The position numbers and the translations under genes were made by a program. The notes below the pieces were generated by a model, which worked only from the letters and a program-made list of their open reading frames with translations, did no database searches and was not told the DNA's origin. This document shows, in pieces, positions 15,398 through 24,612 of a DNA stretch of 64,000 nt. Source of the stretch: Candidatus Zymogenaceae bacterium (GTDB lineage Bacteria > Desulfobacterota > Zymogenia > Zymogenales > Zymogenaceae). The stretch is taken from the NCBI GenBank assembly GCA_016931225.1, contig JAFGFE010000019.1, positions 1-64,000 of the forward strand, in the 5' to 3' direction. Position 1 is the first letter of the stretch. Each line of letters starts with the position of its first letter.

Positions 15398-16984
15398 ATG
15401 GCGAAAAAGATCACACTTGCGAAAGAGACCGTCAAATCGAACTTTTCCGGAAAAGACCGGTACGACATGGTCATCATCGGAGCGGGCATCACGGGACTGT
15501 CCACGGGACTTTTGTGGCTGAAAAATGTGGATGACTCGAAAACCCTCATCCTGGAAAAGAATCCGTATCCCGGCGGTTTCGTGACGGCCTATGAGCGTTC
15601 CGGCTACGTCTTTGAGACCACCCAGCTGACACCGGACATTGTGGCCATCCTGGAATACCTGGATATCGAATTGAAGCTGAAGCAGTACAAGGGAACCTTC
15701 ATGCGGCGGCTCGTGGTCCACGGTGATGATGTGGACGAATACCGCATTCCCACCGGTCCCGAAAACTTCACCGATTACCTCATCAGCATCTTCCCCGACG
15801 ACGCCCAGAAGATCAGGAAGCTGATGGACTACTCGGTGGATCTGTTCGCCCAGGTCAGAAAGCTCAAGAGCATCATGACGTTTTCGGACAAGGTGAAGAT
15901 CCCCTTCGCCGCCCCCAAGGTGGTGGCCAACCTCAACCGCACACACAGCAAATTGCTGGACAAATTCGGCATCACCAACCCGAAGCTCAGGGAAGTGCTG
16001 GAAAGCTTCGCGGCCTTCTCCGGCGTGCCGTCGGATTACGCCTCGGCCATTATGACCACCGGCGCCATGCTTTCGTCCATGGTCCGCTGTTTCAGGCCCT
16101 ACGGCTACTACGACGAACTCCCGGCCACCATGAGCCATCTCTTCCAAAAGCGTGGGGGAGAGCTCCGGCTGGGGGCGGAGGTGGAGAAAATCGTGGTGGA
16201 AAACGGCGTGGTGAAGGGGGTACGGATCACCGGGGACGACGGGATGATCGAGGCCGACCGCGTCATCACCACCATCGATCCGACGGTGGCCATGAAGGGC
16301 CTCGTGGGGACGGAACACCTCACCGCCTCCTACGCCAAGCAGCTTGACGGCACCCTCATGTCCGTATCGTCCCTCAACGTGGGCCTGGGGCTGGACAATA
16401 AGATCGACCTGGAAGGCATGGACCTCGACTATCCCTACAATGTCCTCTCCACCGAGCTGGGCACTACGGAACGGCTCTTCGAGGCGGTCCTGGAGGGGAA
16501 AAACGCCTTCTCCGAAACCTGCTATCATACCGCACTGATCTGCCCCTCCCTGACCACCGGCGGCAAGCCCACCGTCACCATTCGCGGCGTGCCCTTTGGC
16601 CTGGGAGAATGGAAAAAGTGGCGGGAGACGGACAAAAAACGATACAAGGAAGAGAAGGAGCGCTGGGCGGACTTTTTCATCGACAAGATCGAGCGATATT
16701 TCATCCCGAATCTGAAAAAGCATATCGTATACACCGATATCGCCACCCCGGCCACCTACGCGCGTTATTCGGGATCCCCCACCGGCAGCATCTACGACAT
16801 GGCGACCACCGTCGACCAGTTCGGGCCGAAGCGGCTCCCCATAAAGACCCCCGTCAAGAACCTCTACCAGCCCAAGTTCGCCCACGGCATTTACGGAGGG
16901 ATGATGAACGGCGTGCAGGTGGTGGACCTGATTTTGGATCGGGCCTTCAACGACGGTAACTCTCTGTTCAACCCCCGGGTGTGA
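15398..16984 (+). CDS. FAD-dependent oxidoreductase, CrtI/RetSat-like, copy 1
   Basis: A 528-residue flavoprotein of the amine-oxidase/phytoene desaturase superfamily. The dinucleotide-binding fold near the N-terminus reads IIGAGITGLSTG, followed by LEKNPYPGG; the C-terminal FAD-binding region contains KNLYQPKFAHGIYGG. Relatives include carotenoid isomerases, retinol saturases and uncharacterised bacterial oxidoreductases; they oxidise or reduce C=C bonds of hydrophobic substrates at the membrane. No carotenoid genes lie nearby, so the substrate is unknown. The gene 58 bp downstream is a close paralogue on the same strand, and both end at one terminator. Confidence 0.88.
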   Translation: MAKKITLAKETVKSNFSGKDRYDMVIIGAGITGLSTGLLWLKNVDDSKTLILEKNPYPGGFVTAYERSGYVFETTQLTPDIVAILEYLDIELKLKQYKGTFMRRLVVHGDDVDEYRIPTGPENFTDYLISIFPDDAQKIRKLMDYSVDLFAQVRKLKSIMTFSDKVKIPFAAPKVVANLNRTHSKLLDKFGITNPKLREVLESFAAFSGVPSDYASAIMTTGAMLSSMVRCFRPYGYYDELPATMSHLFQKRGGELRLGAEVEKIVVENGVVKGVRITGDDGMIEADRVITTIDPTVAMKGLVGTEHLTASYAKQLDGTLMSVSSLNVGLGLDNKIDLEGMDLDYPYNVLSTELGTTERLFEAVLEGKNAFSETCYHTALICPSLTTGGKPTVTIRGVPFGLGEWKKWRETDKKRYKEEKERWADFFIDKIERYFIPNLKKHIVYTDIATPATYARYSGSPTGSIYDMATTVDQFGPKRLPIKTPVKNLYQPKFAHGIYGGMMNGVQVVDLILDRAFNDGNSLFNPRV

Positions 16985-17042
16985 GGATTCCTCCCCCGGG
17001 ATGGGCATCGAAAAAATAGTCTGACTCCTTCGAGAGAGGAAG

Positions 17043-18632
17043 ATGGGTGCTCGACCGACGCTGAAAAAGGAAGAGATTCGCTCTAATTACACGGGCTCCG
17101 ACGACTTTGATGTGATCATCGTCGGGGCCGGTGTTTCGGGTCTGTTCTCGGGCCTCTTTTACCTGAAACACGATCCGACCGCCCGGGTGCTTATCGTGGA
17201 GAAGAATCCCTATCCGGGCGGCTACGTCACCGCGTACACCCGGGGGGACTACGTCTTCGAGACCAGTCAGCTCTTCCCGGACATCATCGATATTCTCCAT
17301 TTTTTGGATATCGACGTCCCCCTCAGGCGGTTTTCCGGCACCTACATGCGAAGTCTGGTGGTCCATGGGGACGAGGTTGACGAATACCGCATTCCCGCGG
17401 GACCCGATACCTTCGTCGCCTATCTCTCCGACCTCTTTCCCGAAAAGAAACTAAACATCCAGGCCTTCATGAATGAATCCCTCAAAATCATGGAGCAGCT
17501 CACCCACCTCAAGGCGACGCCGTCGATCCTGGATATGATTAAAACCCCCTTTGTCGCCCCCACGGTGACCAAAAACCTCAATCGCACATTCGATGTGATG
17601 ATGGATCGCTTCGGCCTGGACGATCCGAAACTCCGGGAGGCGCTGGAGACCTTCAATGCGTTCTCCGGCATCCCCTCTGATAAGGCCTCGGCGATCATCG
17701 CCGTGGGAGGGATGCTGGCCTCGATGACCGCCTCCTTTCGTCTCTATGGTTTCTTCGACTCGTTCCCGGCGAAGCTCTCTGTCTCCTTTCAGGAGCGGGA
17801 AGGCGAAATGCTCCTGAAAGGTGAGGTGGAACGAATCGTAGTGGAGGGAGGCGTCGCTGTGGGCGTCATGCTCTCCGGGGAAAATCGGATCATTCGGGCA
17901 AAGCACGTCATCACCACCGCGGACACCATGTACTCGATGCTCACCCTGGTGGGGGCGGAGCACCTGCCCGATCGATATCACAGGCGTCTTGTGAAGACGG
18001 TCATGTCGCCCTCGGCCTTCAACGTGGCCCTTGGCCTGGACGACCGAATCGACCTTTCTGCTCTGGATCTGGACTATCCGTTCAATGTCATATCCACCGG
18101 CGTCGGCACAACCGAACGACTCTTCGAAGGGTTTTTACAGAACGAAAATCTCTACAGTGATGATTGCTTCCATGCCGCGGTCATCTGCCCGTCTCTCACC
18201 ACCGGAGGGAAGAACACGATCACCATCAACGTGGTGCCCTTCGCCCCCGGGATGTGGCAGCAGTGGCGAGAGGGGGACAAAAAGAAATATCGGGAAGAAA
18301 AACAAAGATGGGCGGATTTCTTCATCGACATCGCCGAGAGATATTTCGTCCCGAACCTAAAGGACCATATCGTCGAGACGGACATATCCACCCCGGCCAC
18401 GTATCGCCGTTATTCCGGCTCTCCATCCTCCAGCATCTTCGACATGGCGACCACCGTCAACCAGTTCGGCCCAAAGCGGCTCCCGATGAAGACCCCGATT
18501 AAAAATCTCTACCTCCCGAAGTTCGCCCACGGCATCTACGGCGGGGCCGTCAACGGGATGCAGGTAGTGGACATCATCACGGACGGCGCCGTCAACCGGG
18601 GCAAAAGCCTCTTCGCACTCCGAACCGACTAA
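17043..18632 (+). CDS. FAD-dependent oxidoreductase, CrtI/RetSat-like, copy 2
   Basis: A 529-residue paralogue of the preceding gene, colinear over its whole length: IVGAGVSGLFSG and VEKNPYPGG at the N-terminus, and the shared block DMATTVNQFGPKRLPMKTP at the C-terminus. Shared blocks run end to end, so it arose by tandem gene duplication and both copies remain intact. The two proteins could act as a heterodimer or take related substrates; nothing in the sequence decides this. GAGAGAGGAAG directly before the ATG is the Shine-Dalgarno. A strong terminator follows 19 bp after the stop. Confidence 0.88.
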   Translation: MGARPTLKKEEIRSNYTGSDDFDVIIVGAGVSGLFSGLFYLKHDPTARVLIVEKNPYPGGYVTAYTRGDYVFETSQLFPDIIDILHFLDIDVPLRRFSGTYMRSLVVHGDEVDEYRIPAGPDTFVAYLSDLFPEKKLNIQAFMNESLKIMEQLTHLKATPSILDMIKTPFVAPTVTKNLNRTFDVMMDRFGLDDPKLREALETFNAFSGIPSDKASAIIAVGGMLASMTASFRLYGFFDSFPAKLSVSFQEREGEMLLKGEVERIVVEGGVAVGVMLSGENRIIRAKHVITTADTMYSMLTLVGAEHLPDRYHRRLVKTVMSPSAFNVALGLDDRIDLSALDLDYPFNVISTGVGTTERLFEGFLQNENLYSDDCFHAAVICPSLTTGGKNTITINVVPFAPGMWQQWREGDKKKYREEKQRWADFFIDIAERYFVPNLKDHIVETDISTPATYRRYSGSPSSSIFDMATTVNQFGPKRLPMKTPIKNLYLPKFAHGIYGGAVNGMQVVDIITDGAVNRGKSLFALRTD

Positions 18633-18651
18633 TCCAAAAAAACAGACATAC

Positions 18652-18684
18652 AAAAAGCCGGATGGGGATACCATCCGGCTTTTT
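18652..18684. terminator. Strong bidirectional intrinsic terminator
   Basis: Arms AAAAAGCCGGATGG and CCATCCGGCTTTTT pair perfectly over 14 bp around the loop GGATA. The A/T ends give a T-run on both strands, so it can stop the oxidoreductase transcript (plus) and the DUF262 gene (minus). Confidence 0.93.
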
Positions 18685-18710
18685 ATCCGCGGTATGTCTG
18701 TATACTCAGG

Positions 18711-20408
18711 TCAGTCCATACGCCACAGGTTGTGCCTCCTGACGATCTCAAAGAGTTCCTCCGACCGGTTCTCGATGCGTTCAAAGCTCCACTCTCCGCC
18801 GTTTTCCACAAGCTTCTTGGTGATGTCAAACTCGCAGTCCCGGTAATGGTGCTCCGTAATCTTCTCGTTGAACATCTTGTTCGAATATTTCAGATACCAT
18901 TCCCCCTTGATGAGCGTCAGGTTGCCGATGCGGTTGTGGTATTCCCGGTGCAGCATGGCGATCTCGTCGTCGCTCCGACCGGTTCTTTTCAGGTAGTCCC
19001 TCCACTGGTTGGTCAGCCGCTTCGGCATGATATGCTCGGTATGGACCGAACGGTAATCAACGCCGTTGGACACCGGTACCGTCGGCGTCGTCAGCCGATG
19101 GAGGATGTATTTCGTTTTCGGTTCGTTCGGGTTGAAATGACGGGAGATAAAATCGTTTTCGAATATCTCGTCGGTTACCCGGTTTTCTTCCAGGAGCCTT
19201 GTGAGAAATTCCCGGATGAACGCACGGAATCGATCGGGCGCCTCACTCCCCAGGACCACACACAGGTCGTTATACATCTTGTCGAGGTTGCCGGCGAAGC
19301 GGTTGCACACCGCCCACCTGATATGAAAGGTCTCGATGTCGCCCAGGATACAGGACACGTCCTCCTCCGAAAGCGCATCCGTTTCCTCAAAGGCCTCCAA
19401 AACCAAAAGCAGCAGAGAATGGGCGGCGAACGCCTTGATGAAGTTTAAATTCCTGAGCCTGCGATTGACGTCGGCCGATTTCGTGGTGCCGTCGAGGATT
19501 TTTTCGTACAGCAGCGCCTTCTCGGAAAGATCCACGGCGAAATCACGCACATCCTCCACCGACAGGCTCTCGATAATATGCCGGATGCGCTCATAGACCC
19601 TCGCCTCGGATACCTTTCCCCGAAAGCGTGAGAGGATGTACCGGCGGAAGAACGTCACCGGATCACGATCCCTCAGCCGGTCGTACATGTCGTTGAGCCG
19701 GGAGATCACCAGGTCGAAGGTCTCCCGGTCTTCCGCCACCTTCATCAAAATGAAGTTCTTTATCAGGTCCGCCGACGACAGCTCCAGCCCCCGGTCGTTG
19801 AGGGTTTCGAACAGGCGAAAGGCGTTCAGGTGGCTGAACACATTGATGTGCACCACCGAAACGCGATTTAAGAGCTTCGTGTAGAGGTCCTCCAGATCGC
19901 CGTAGCGGAGGCTCTCGTCCCTGAAGTAGTGGTAGCATCTGACCAGAAGATTGGTGGGATCGTCCGGGATTTTGCCCCGAAGGATGGAGCTGAACACCTC
20001 GTCATCGTAAGTGGAGAGGATCAGTTTCGGCTGGGTGGTGCGCTCGCCGCCCCGCACCTGGTCGATGGAAAAATAATCGGAGATGAAATCGGCCACCTTG
20101 TCCTCGCCCCGGCGCTGGAAGATGTCCTTCAAAGCCGCCAGCCAGATCAAAATGGTGGCGAGCCTCTGCTGGCCGTCCACCACCTGGAAGGTATCGATGT
20201 TCGTGTCGGTCACATCATCCGGCACCACCACGAACGAGCCGAGGAAGTGAACGTCGGAATCCGTGAGGTTGGTCAGATCATCAAGCAGCTCCTGCCACTG
20301 CTCGTCATTCCACACATAGGGACGCTGATACAGAGGCACCCGGTACGCCTTGCTTTGATCCGAAAGGAGCTGAAGGATGGATATTTCATTCGCATCTAAA
20401 AATTTCAT
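18711..20408 (-). CDS. DUF262/DUF1524 (GmrSD-like) protein, putative modified-DNA nuclease
   Basis: A 565-residue single-chain protein. The N-terminal DUF262 (GmrS-like) half has VPLYQRPYVW (about 24-33) and the nucleotide-handling motif DGQQR at 78-82. The C-terminal DUF1524 (GmrD-like) half has a His-Asn-His nuclease pattern: HTEHIMPKR, then HNRIGNLTL and a distal Asn in YSNKMFNEK. In GmrSD these domains bind NTP and cut glucosylated hydroxymethyl-cytosine phage DNA; many fused homologues are predicted phage-defence proteins. Here no methylase or other defence gene is adjacent. The gene is flanked by the terminator and an AT-rich region, as expected of a solitary acquired gene. Activity is inferred. 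Confidence 0.88.
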   Translation of the reverse strand: MKFLDANEISILQLLSDQSKAYRVPLYQRPYVWNDEQWQELLDDLTNLTDSDVHFLGSFVVVPDDVTDTNIDTFQVVDGQQRLATILIWLAALKDIFQRRGEDKVADFISDYFSIDQVRGGERTTQPKLILSTYDDEVFSSILRGKIPDDPTNLLVRCYHYFRDESLRYGDLEDLYTKLLNRVSVVHINVFSHLNAFRLFETLNDRGLELSSADLIKNFILMKVAEDRETFDLVISRLNDMYDRLRDRDPVTFFRRYILSRFRGKVSEARVYERIRHIIESLSVEDVRDFAVDLSEKALLYEKILDGTTKSADVNRRLRNLNFIKAFAAHSLLLLVLEAFEETDALSEEDVSCILGDIETFHIRWAVCNRFAGNLDKMYNDLCVVLGSEAPDRFRAFIREFLTRLLEENRVTDEIFENDFISRHFNPNEPKTKYILHRLTTPTVPVSNGVDYRSVHTEHIMPKRLTNQWRDYLKRTGRSDDEIAMLHREYHNRIGNLTLIKGEWYLKYSNKMFNEKITEHHYRDCEFDITKKLVENGGEWSFERIENRSEELFEIVRRHNLWRMD

Positions 20409-20461
20409 ACATGGACCTCTTTACTACCGTCTCATATGTGATGTGCGCTATAGTATAGCAT

Positions 20462-20490
20462 AATTTATATCATAATTATAATCAAGTCAA
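20462..20490 (-). promoter_or_regulatory. Probable promoter for the GmrSD-like gene
   Basis: On the minus strand TTGACT (20490-20485) and TAAATT (20467-20462) are separated by 17 bp, in a strongly AT-rich stretch 54 bp upstream of the start codon. Confidence 0.48.
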
Positions 20491-20528
20491 GTATATTTAT
20501 ATCTAAATAGCTCAATGGAGTAAAATTG

Positions 20529-20557
20529 TTTGCGAATATATTGAATATTTTCGCAAA
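20529..20557. promoter_or_regulatory. 29-bp near-perfect palindrome upstream of the ureohydrolase gene
   Basis: TTTGCGAA-T-ATAT, centre TGA, ATAT-T-TTCGCAAA: 12 of 13 positions are symmetric on each side. It lies 46 bp before the ureohydrolase start, where it would overlap or flank the promoter, so it is a likely operator. No T-run follows, and the region is AT-rich rather than terminator-like. No regulator gene is adjacent on the ureohydrolase side. Confidence 0.55.
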
Positions 20558-20603
20558 AACTGATATAAGAAAGCAGCCTGACCGCATTACTTAGTACATT
20601 ATC

Positions 20604-21458
20604 ATGAAAAATATCCTGGAAGACAGCCTGCTGGCCGGCTCGACGGCGCAAGTGACGATACTTGGTCTGCCTTCGGACAAATACTCGTCGTTCCTCCGGG
20701 GAGCCGCCGACGGCCCACCAGCCATCCGGGAGGTCCTCTTTTCCCCCGGCGGAAACCTCTGGACGGAGGGAGGGGTCGACCTGGAGGCGGACGGGAACCT
20801 ATCGGACCTGGGAGACGTAGAGTTCACCGACAATATGGACCATTTCGAGCGCATCGAGGCGTCCGTCAAGCTCCTGACCACCCTGGGCAAACGGCCGATC
20901 TTCCTGGGGGGGGATCACTACATCACCTGGCCCATCATCAAGACCTTTTCCCGGAGCCACCCGAACCTGACGATACTCCAATTCGACGCCCACCCGGACC
21001 TGTACGACGAGTTTGACGGAAAAAAAGACTCCCACGCCACCCCGTTCGCCCGCATCATGGAAAAACGCCACGTCCGGCGCCTGATACAGGTGGGGCTGCG
21101 GGGCATCACCGGCCACCTGCGGGAGCAGGCCCGACGTTTCGGCGTGGACACCTTCGAGATGAGATACCTGTCGGAGAAACCGGACCTGCGCCTTTCCGGC
21201 GACGTCTATATCTCCTTCGACCTGGATGTGCTGGACCCCGCCCACGCGCCGGGGGTATCCCACCACGAAGCGGGGGGTATGACCGTGCGTCACGCCCTCT
21301 CCATCATCCAGTCCATCGATTCGAAGCGGTCGCCCGTCGTGGGGGCGGACGTGGTGGAACTGAATCCCTCCCGGGACATATCCGGGATCACCGCCGCCGC
21401 AGCGGCGAAGATCGTCAAGGAAATCGCGGGAAAGATGCTGGAATCGATAAAAAAATAG
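20604..21458 (+). CDS. Agmatinase/arginase-family ureohydrolase
   Basis: A 284-residue ureohydrolase. The three metal-binding motifs are all present: GGDHYITWP (His ligand), FDAHPDLYD (Asp-x-His-x-x-x-Asp) and SFDLDVLDPAHAPG. The His/Glu pair in VSHHEAGG fits substrate binding as in agmatinase and arginase. Such enzymes use two Mn2+ ions to hydrolyse a guanidino compound, releasing urea. Length and the HH-E-x-GG pattern fit agmatinase-like members, but specificity (agmatine, guanidinobutyrate, formiminoglutamate) cannot be read. It starts a single-gene unit with a palindromic site upstream. Confidence 0.9.
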   Translation: MKNILEDSLLAGSTAQVTILGLPSDKYSSFLRGAADGPPAIREVLFSPGGNLWTEGGVDLEADGNLSDLGDVEFTDNMDHFERIEASVKLLTTLGKRPIFLGGDHYITWPIIKTFSRSHPNLTILQFDAHPDLYDEFDGKKDSHATPFARIMEKRHVRRLIQVGLRGITGHLREQARRFGVDTFEMRYLSEKPDLRLSGDVYISFDLDVLDPAHAPGVSHHEAGGMTVRHALSIIQSIDSKRSPVVGADVVELNPSRDISGITAAAAAKIVKEIAGKMLESIKK

Positions 21459-21855
21459 ACCTGCGGGATTCCCCTTCCGGGACGACCCTCAACCATATCT
21501 AATCCGTCCGATTTACCGATACCGTCATGTGCTGAAAAAGTCCTTCTTTTTCCTCATTCCCGCACGCACCCGCACCCCGCGGCGCTGTTTCTTCCATATC
21601 ATTTCTTTGCCGGACCGTCCTCGATACTCATCCTCATCAACCCCCGTCCAACCCGCATTATCATCGGGTTCGTCAGACCCCAAAAGCCCTCCCAACACCC
21701 ACGTACGTCCCAATCCCGTTCCGGGCGCGGCCTTCCACCAACCCGCCCATCGAGGCTGCGCTTGACACTCATGATATCGATCGGCTGATGGGAAAACACA
21801 ATATGGTGACTGCGGAGGAAAGAAACGTATGCGGCGGCACATCTAAAGGAGAGTG
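21459..21855. other. Non-coding stretch between ureohydrolase and histidine kinase
   Basis: Nothing convincing is seen in these 397 bp. Short open frames lack start signals and family patterns. A six-bp hairpin (AACCCG/CGGGTT, about 21650-21671) has no T-run. Convergent genes on both sides mean only terminators are expected. Confidence 0.4.
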
Positions 21856-24099
21856 TCAGTCGAGCAATTCATTCGTATACACGAGCAGTTTTGATGAGGT
21901 GAAGGGCTTTTCCAGGTATTTACATCCCGAAATTTTGAAAAAGTTCTGGGTTTCCCGCCCGAGCACATCGCCCGTAATAAACAACATTTTTTCAACAAGG
22001 TCGGGATAATATTTCTGGACATATGTATAGAGATTCTGACCGCCAATGCCCGACATCTTCATATCCGAGATTATCAGGTCAAAATCCCCCTTCTTGATCA
22101 TTTCAATGGCCTCTTCCCCGCTTTCACAATCCTCTACATTATATCCCTCAGAAATCAGAACGGTAGAGATGAATTTTCTCAAGAGACTCTCATCCTCGAC
22201 AACAAGGATGGATACCGCGCCCTCCGGACTTTTATATTCGGCGGTATCCGTCTTGAGAGAATCGGCTTCTTTTGTAATGATGGGTATCCTGATGGTGAAT
22301 TTTGTCCCGTTCCCCTCCTCGCTCTCCACCGATATCTCTCCATCGTGCTCGCTGACAATGCCGTATACGACGCTCAATCCGAGTCCCGTTCCCCTCCCCA
22401 CTTCCTTGGTGGTGAAAAAGGGATCGAAAATCTTGCTTATGTGTTCATTCAATATACCGGGGCCGTTGTCTTCGCATACGATGCAGATAGCATTCCCCTC
22501 CCGACAGGTTGTGATTTTCAGTCTCCCACAGTTTTTTTCCAGCAGGGCGTGATGTGCGTTGTTTATGAGATTAATGAACACCTGCTGAAGCTGATATGGA
22601 TCCGCACAGGTTTCAGGAAGATCCTCTGAGAGCTCAAATTCGGTATTCACATTGTCGACTCTGAGTTCATACTCTCTGAGTTTATACGCCTCCCTGATGA
22701 CATCATTGATTTTGATCATCTTTTTTTCGGGGGTGTGCTTGCGAGCGAACGTCAACAGGGATTTGATTATCTTGGAGCTTCTGATCGCTTCCTCGTAAAT
22801 TATCTTCAGATCTTCTTTCACACCTTCCGGCACATCTTTTTTCATCACCAGCTCGGAAAACCCCACAATGGTGGTAAGGGGATTATTCAACTCGTGGGCG
22901 ACCCCGGAAATAATTTCGCCCAGGCTTGAAAGTTTTTCGGTCTGTTGAAACTGCTCCTGCATTTTCTTCTTTTCCGTGATATCCCTCAGGACACCGGTGA
23001 GACCGACCGGACTTCCATCCAGATACACGAGTCGACTCGATGATTCAATAAAAACAGGTGTTCCATCCTTATCGATCACTCGATACTGGTAGGGCTTAAT
23101 ATCACCCTCAAGGACTCCTTCCAGGCTTACCAGCACATTCTGCAGGTCATCGGGATGAATATATTCCATGAAGTTGCTTCCCACCATCGTATCGACGTCG
23201 TAAGAAAAAATCCTTTCAAAGACCGGGCTGATATAGGTGATAGTGCCCGATAAATCAAGGCTGAAAATTACATCGTTGATATCCTCCACCAGGGAGCGGA
23301 ATCTTTCCTGGTTGTCGATTAATTCATCCTCGATTCTCTTCTGTTCCGTTATATCTGACGCAACGTGTATTATTCTTTCTATCTCACCATCTTTTAGAAT
23401 CGGGGTGCACGATACAAGAAACGTCCCATTCAGCGTCTCGATTTTCATAACCTTTCTCTGAAAATCCCCCGATTTCAGGATCTCTTTCATCGGGCACCCC
23501 TCCGCCGGGGATTCCAGACCATGACAAAACCGGAAACAGTACTGTCCCGTTATTTCTTCGATCCGGGTACCGAACGCTTCCACGGCCGCCCTGTTTGCAT
23601 CGATGATTTTATGGTCCGTATCAAGAATGAAGGTCGGATCTCCAACCGCCTGAAAGATATTTTCCCAGTCGTCACGGGATCTCTGCAATGCTTCTTCAAT
23701 TATTCTTCGCTCCGTGACATCCTCTCCCGAGCTCAGGGCGCCGATAAGCTCTCCATCACCATCCTTGAGCACCGTATTGTGCCACCTGATGATGCGCTCT
23801 TCCCCGGACTTCGTTAGAATAGGATTTTCATAGAAGCCGAACATCTCCAACTTACCCGTCACAATCTCATGAAAAATGTTTTCAACCTCTTCCCGATTCC
23901 TTTCCGGGATGAAGTTGTCAATCCATCTGCTCCCGATTAATTGAGATGTTTCAAACCCAAGGATCTGTGCACCCTTTCGATTGATGTAAGAGATACGTGC
24001 GTCACGATCAAGGAGAAGAATCATGACCTCCGCAATATGAAGATACTGTTCAAACATGTCAGGGCTGATGCTCAACTCGTTCTTCCTCTCACGACTCAT
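21856..24099 (-). CDS. Hybrid histidine kinase: PAS repeats, HisKA/HATPase, receiver
   Basis: A 747-residue soluble sensor. Three PAS domains fill about residues 10-390, each with PAS/PAC boundaries such as GVLRDITEKKKMQ, and no membrane helix is visible, so the signal is sensed in the cytoplasm. The HisKA box is GVAHELNNPLTTIVGF (phospho-His near 410); HATPase motifs are NLINNAHHAL, DNGPGI and GRGTGLGLSVVYGIV. A C-terminal receiver (about 630-747) has its phospho-acceptor in LIISDMKMS, with the K switch in EKPF. The domain order is that of a hybrid kinase that passes phosphate to a separate His-phosphotransfer protein or works alone. No partner regulator is adjacent, so it is an orphan. The start has an AGGGGT Shine-Dalgarno. 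Confidence 0.93.
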   Translation of the reverse strand: MSRERKNELSISPDMFEQYLHIAEVMILLLDRDARISYINRKGAQILGFETSQLIGSRWIDNFIPERNREEVENIFHEIVTGKLEMFGFYENPILTKSGEERIIRWHNTVLKDGDGELIGALSSGEDVTERRIIEEALQRSRDDWENIFQAVGDPTFILDTDHKIIDANRAAVEAFGTRIEEITGQYCFRFCHGLESPAEGCPMKEILKSGDFQRKVMKIETLNGTFLVSCTPILKDGEIERIIHVASDITEQKRIEDELIDNQERFRSLVEDINDVIFSLDLSGTITYISPVFERIFSYDVDTMVGSNFMEYIHPDDLQNVLVSLEGVLEGDIKPYQYRVIDKDGTPVFIESSSRLVYLDGSPVGLTGVLRDITEKKKMQEQFQQTEKLSSLGEIISGVAHELNNPLTTIVGFSELVMKKDVPEGVKEDLKIIYEEAIRSSKIIKSLLTFARKHTPEKKMIKINDVIREAYKLREYELRVDNVNTEFELSEDLPETCADPYQLQQVFINLINNAHHALLEKNCGRLKITTCREGNAICIVCEDNGPGILNEHISKIFDPFFTTKEVGRGTGLGLSVVYGIVSEHDGEISVESEEGNGTKFTIRIPIITKEADSLKTDTAEYKSPEGAVSILVVEDESLLRKFISTVLISEGYNVEDCESGEEAIEMIKKGDFDLIISDMKMSGIGGQNLYTYVQKYYPDLVEKMLFITGDVLGRETQNFFKISGCKYLEKPFTSSKLLVYTNELLD

Positions 24100-24612
24100 A
24101 GCATTACCCCTGAATATTAATGGACAAAAAACCTTCTATTTTCATTTAATTCTATCAAATAATTTTCGGTATGTATACAAATCTTTACAATATTCCTTCT
24201 GTAGGCTATTTTGGGATGTAACGGGAAAAACGGCGACTAATCACGCAGAGGGGTTGGGATGGGGAGCCGATTGTGTTTCGGGAGAATCCTCGGTGGCTTA
24301 TCTATGAGTATCTTTCAGGGTCTGGAAAGGCGCACTGTTAGACGAGCGGTGAGGTGGTTGTATGTGGTGAGTAAATCCGCAGTGATTATCACGAGGCGTT
24401 TTGATGGCGGATGCGACATGTGGTTGGATATTATTTTCGGATGAAAACGTACTGTCATGAAGCGGTATGGCATCGAATAAAAAGTCATTCAAGACCTACG
24501 ATGTTTTCCATAGCCTGATCACTCCTTTCTCTCCGAAATTCCCGGGCGAATCTGTTACATCCTTTCTTTATATCGGTCCGCTGTGCGCTATCCGTTTTTT
24601 CCGCTTCCACAC
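24100..24612. other. Long intergenic region upstream of the hybrid kinase
   Basis: These 513 bp contain no supported gene. On the minus strand a weak promoter pattern TATACA-N17-TAGAAT (24177-24149) sits about 50 bp upstream of the kinase start. The stretch around 24200-24450 has short open frames without Shine-Dalgarno or recognisable protein pattern, and I see no hairpin with a T-run that would end the DUF3179 transcript. Confidence 0.4.

Noticed and set aside
15053-17008. Long minus-strand open frame of 651 residues across the FAD oxidoreductase gene
   Set aside because: It is the shadow of a GC-rich plus-strand gene. Its translation is rich in His, Gly, Val and Arg with no family pattern, and the opposite strand encodes a complete CrtI-like protein.
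24259-24444. 61-residue open frame in the intergenic region before the kinase
   Set aside because: No ribosome site and no recognisable pattern; composition resembles non-coding DNA.
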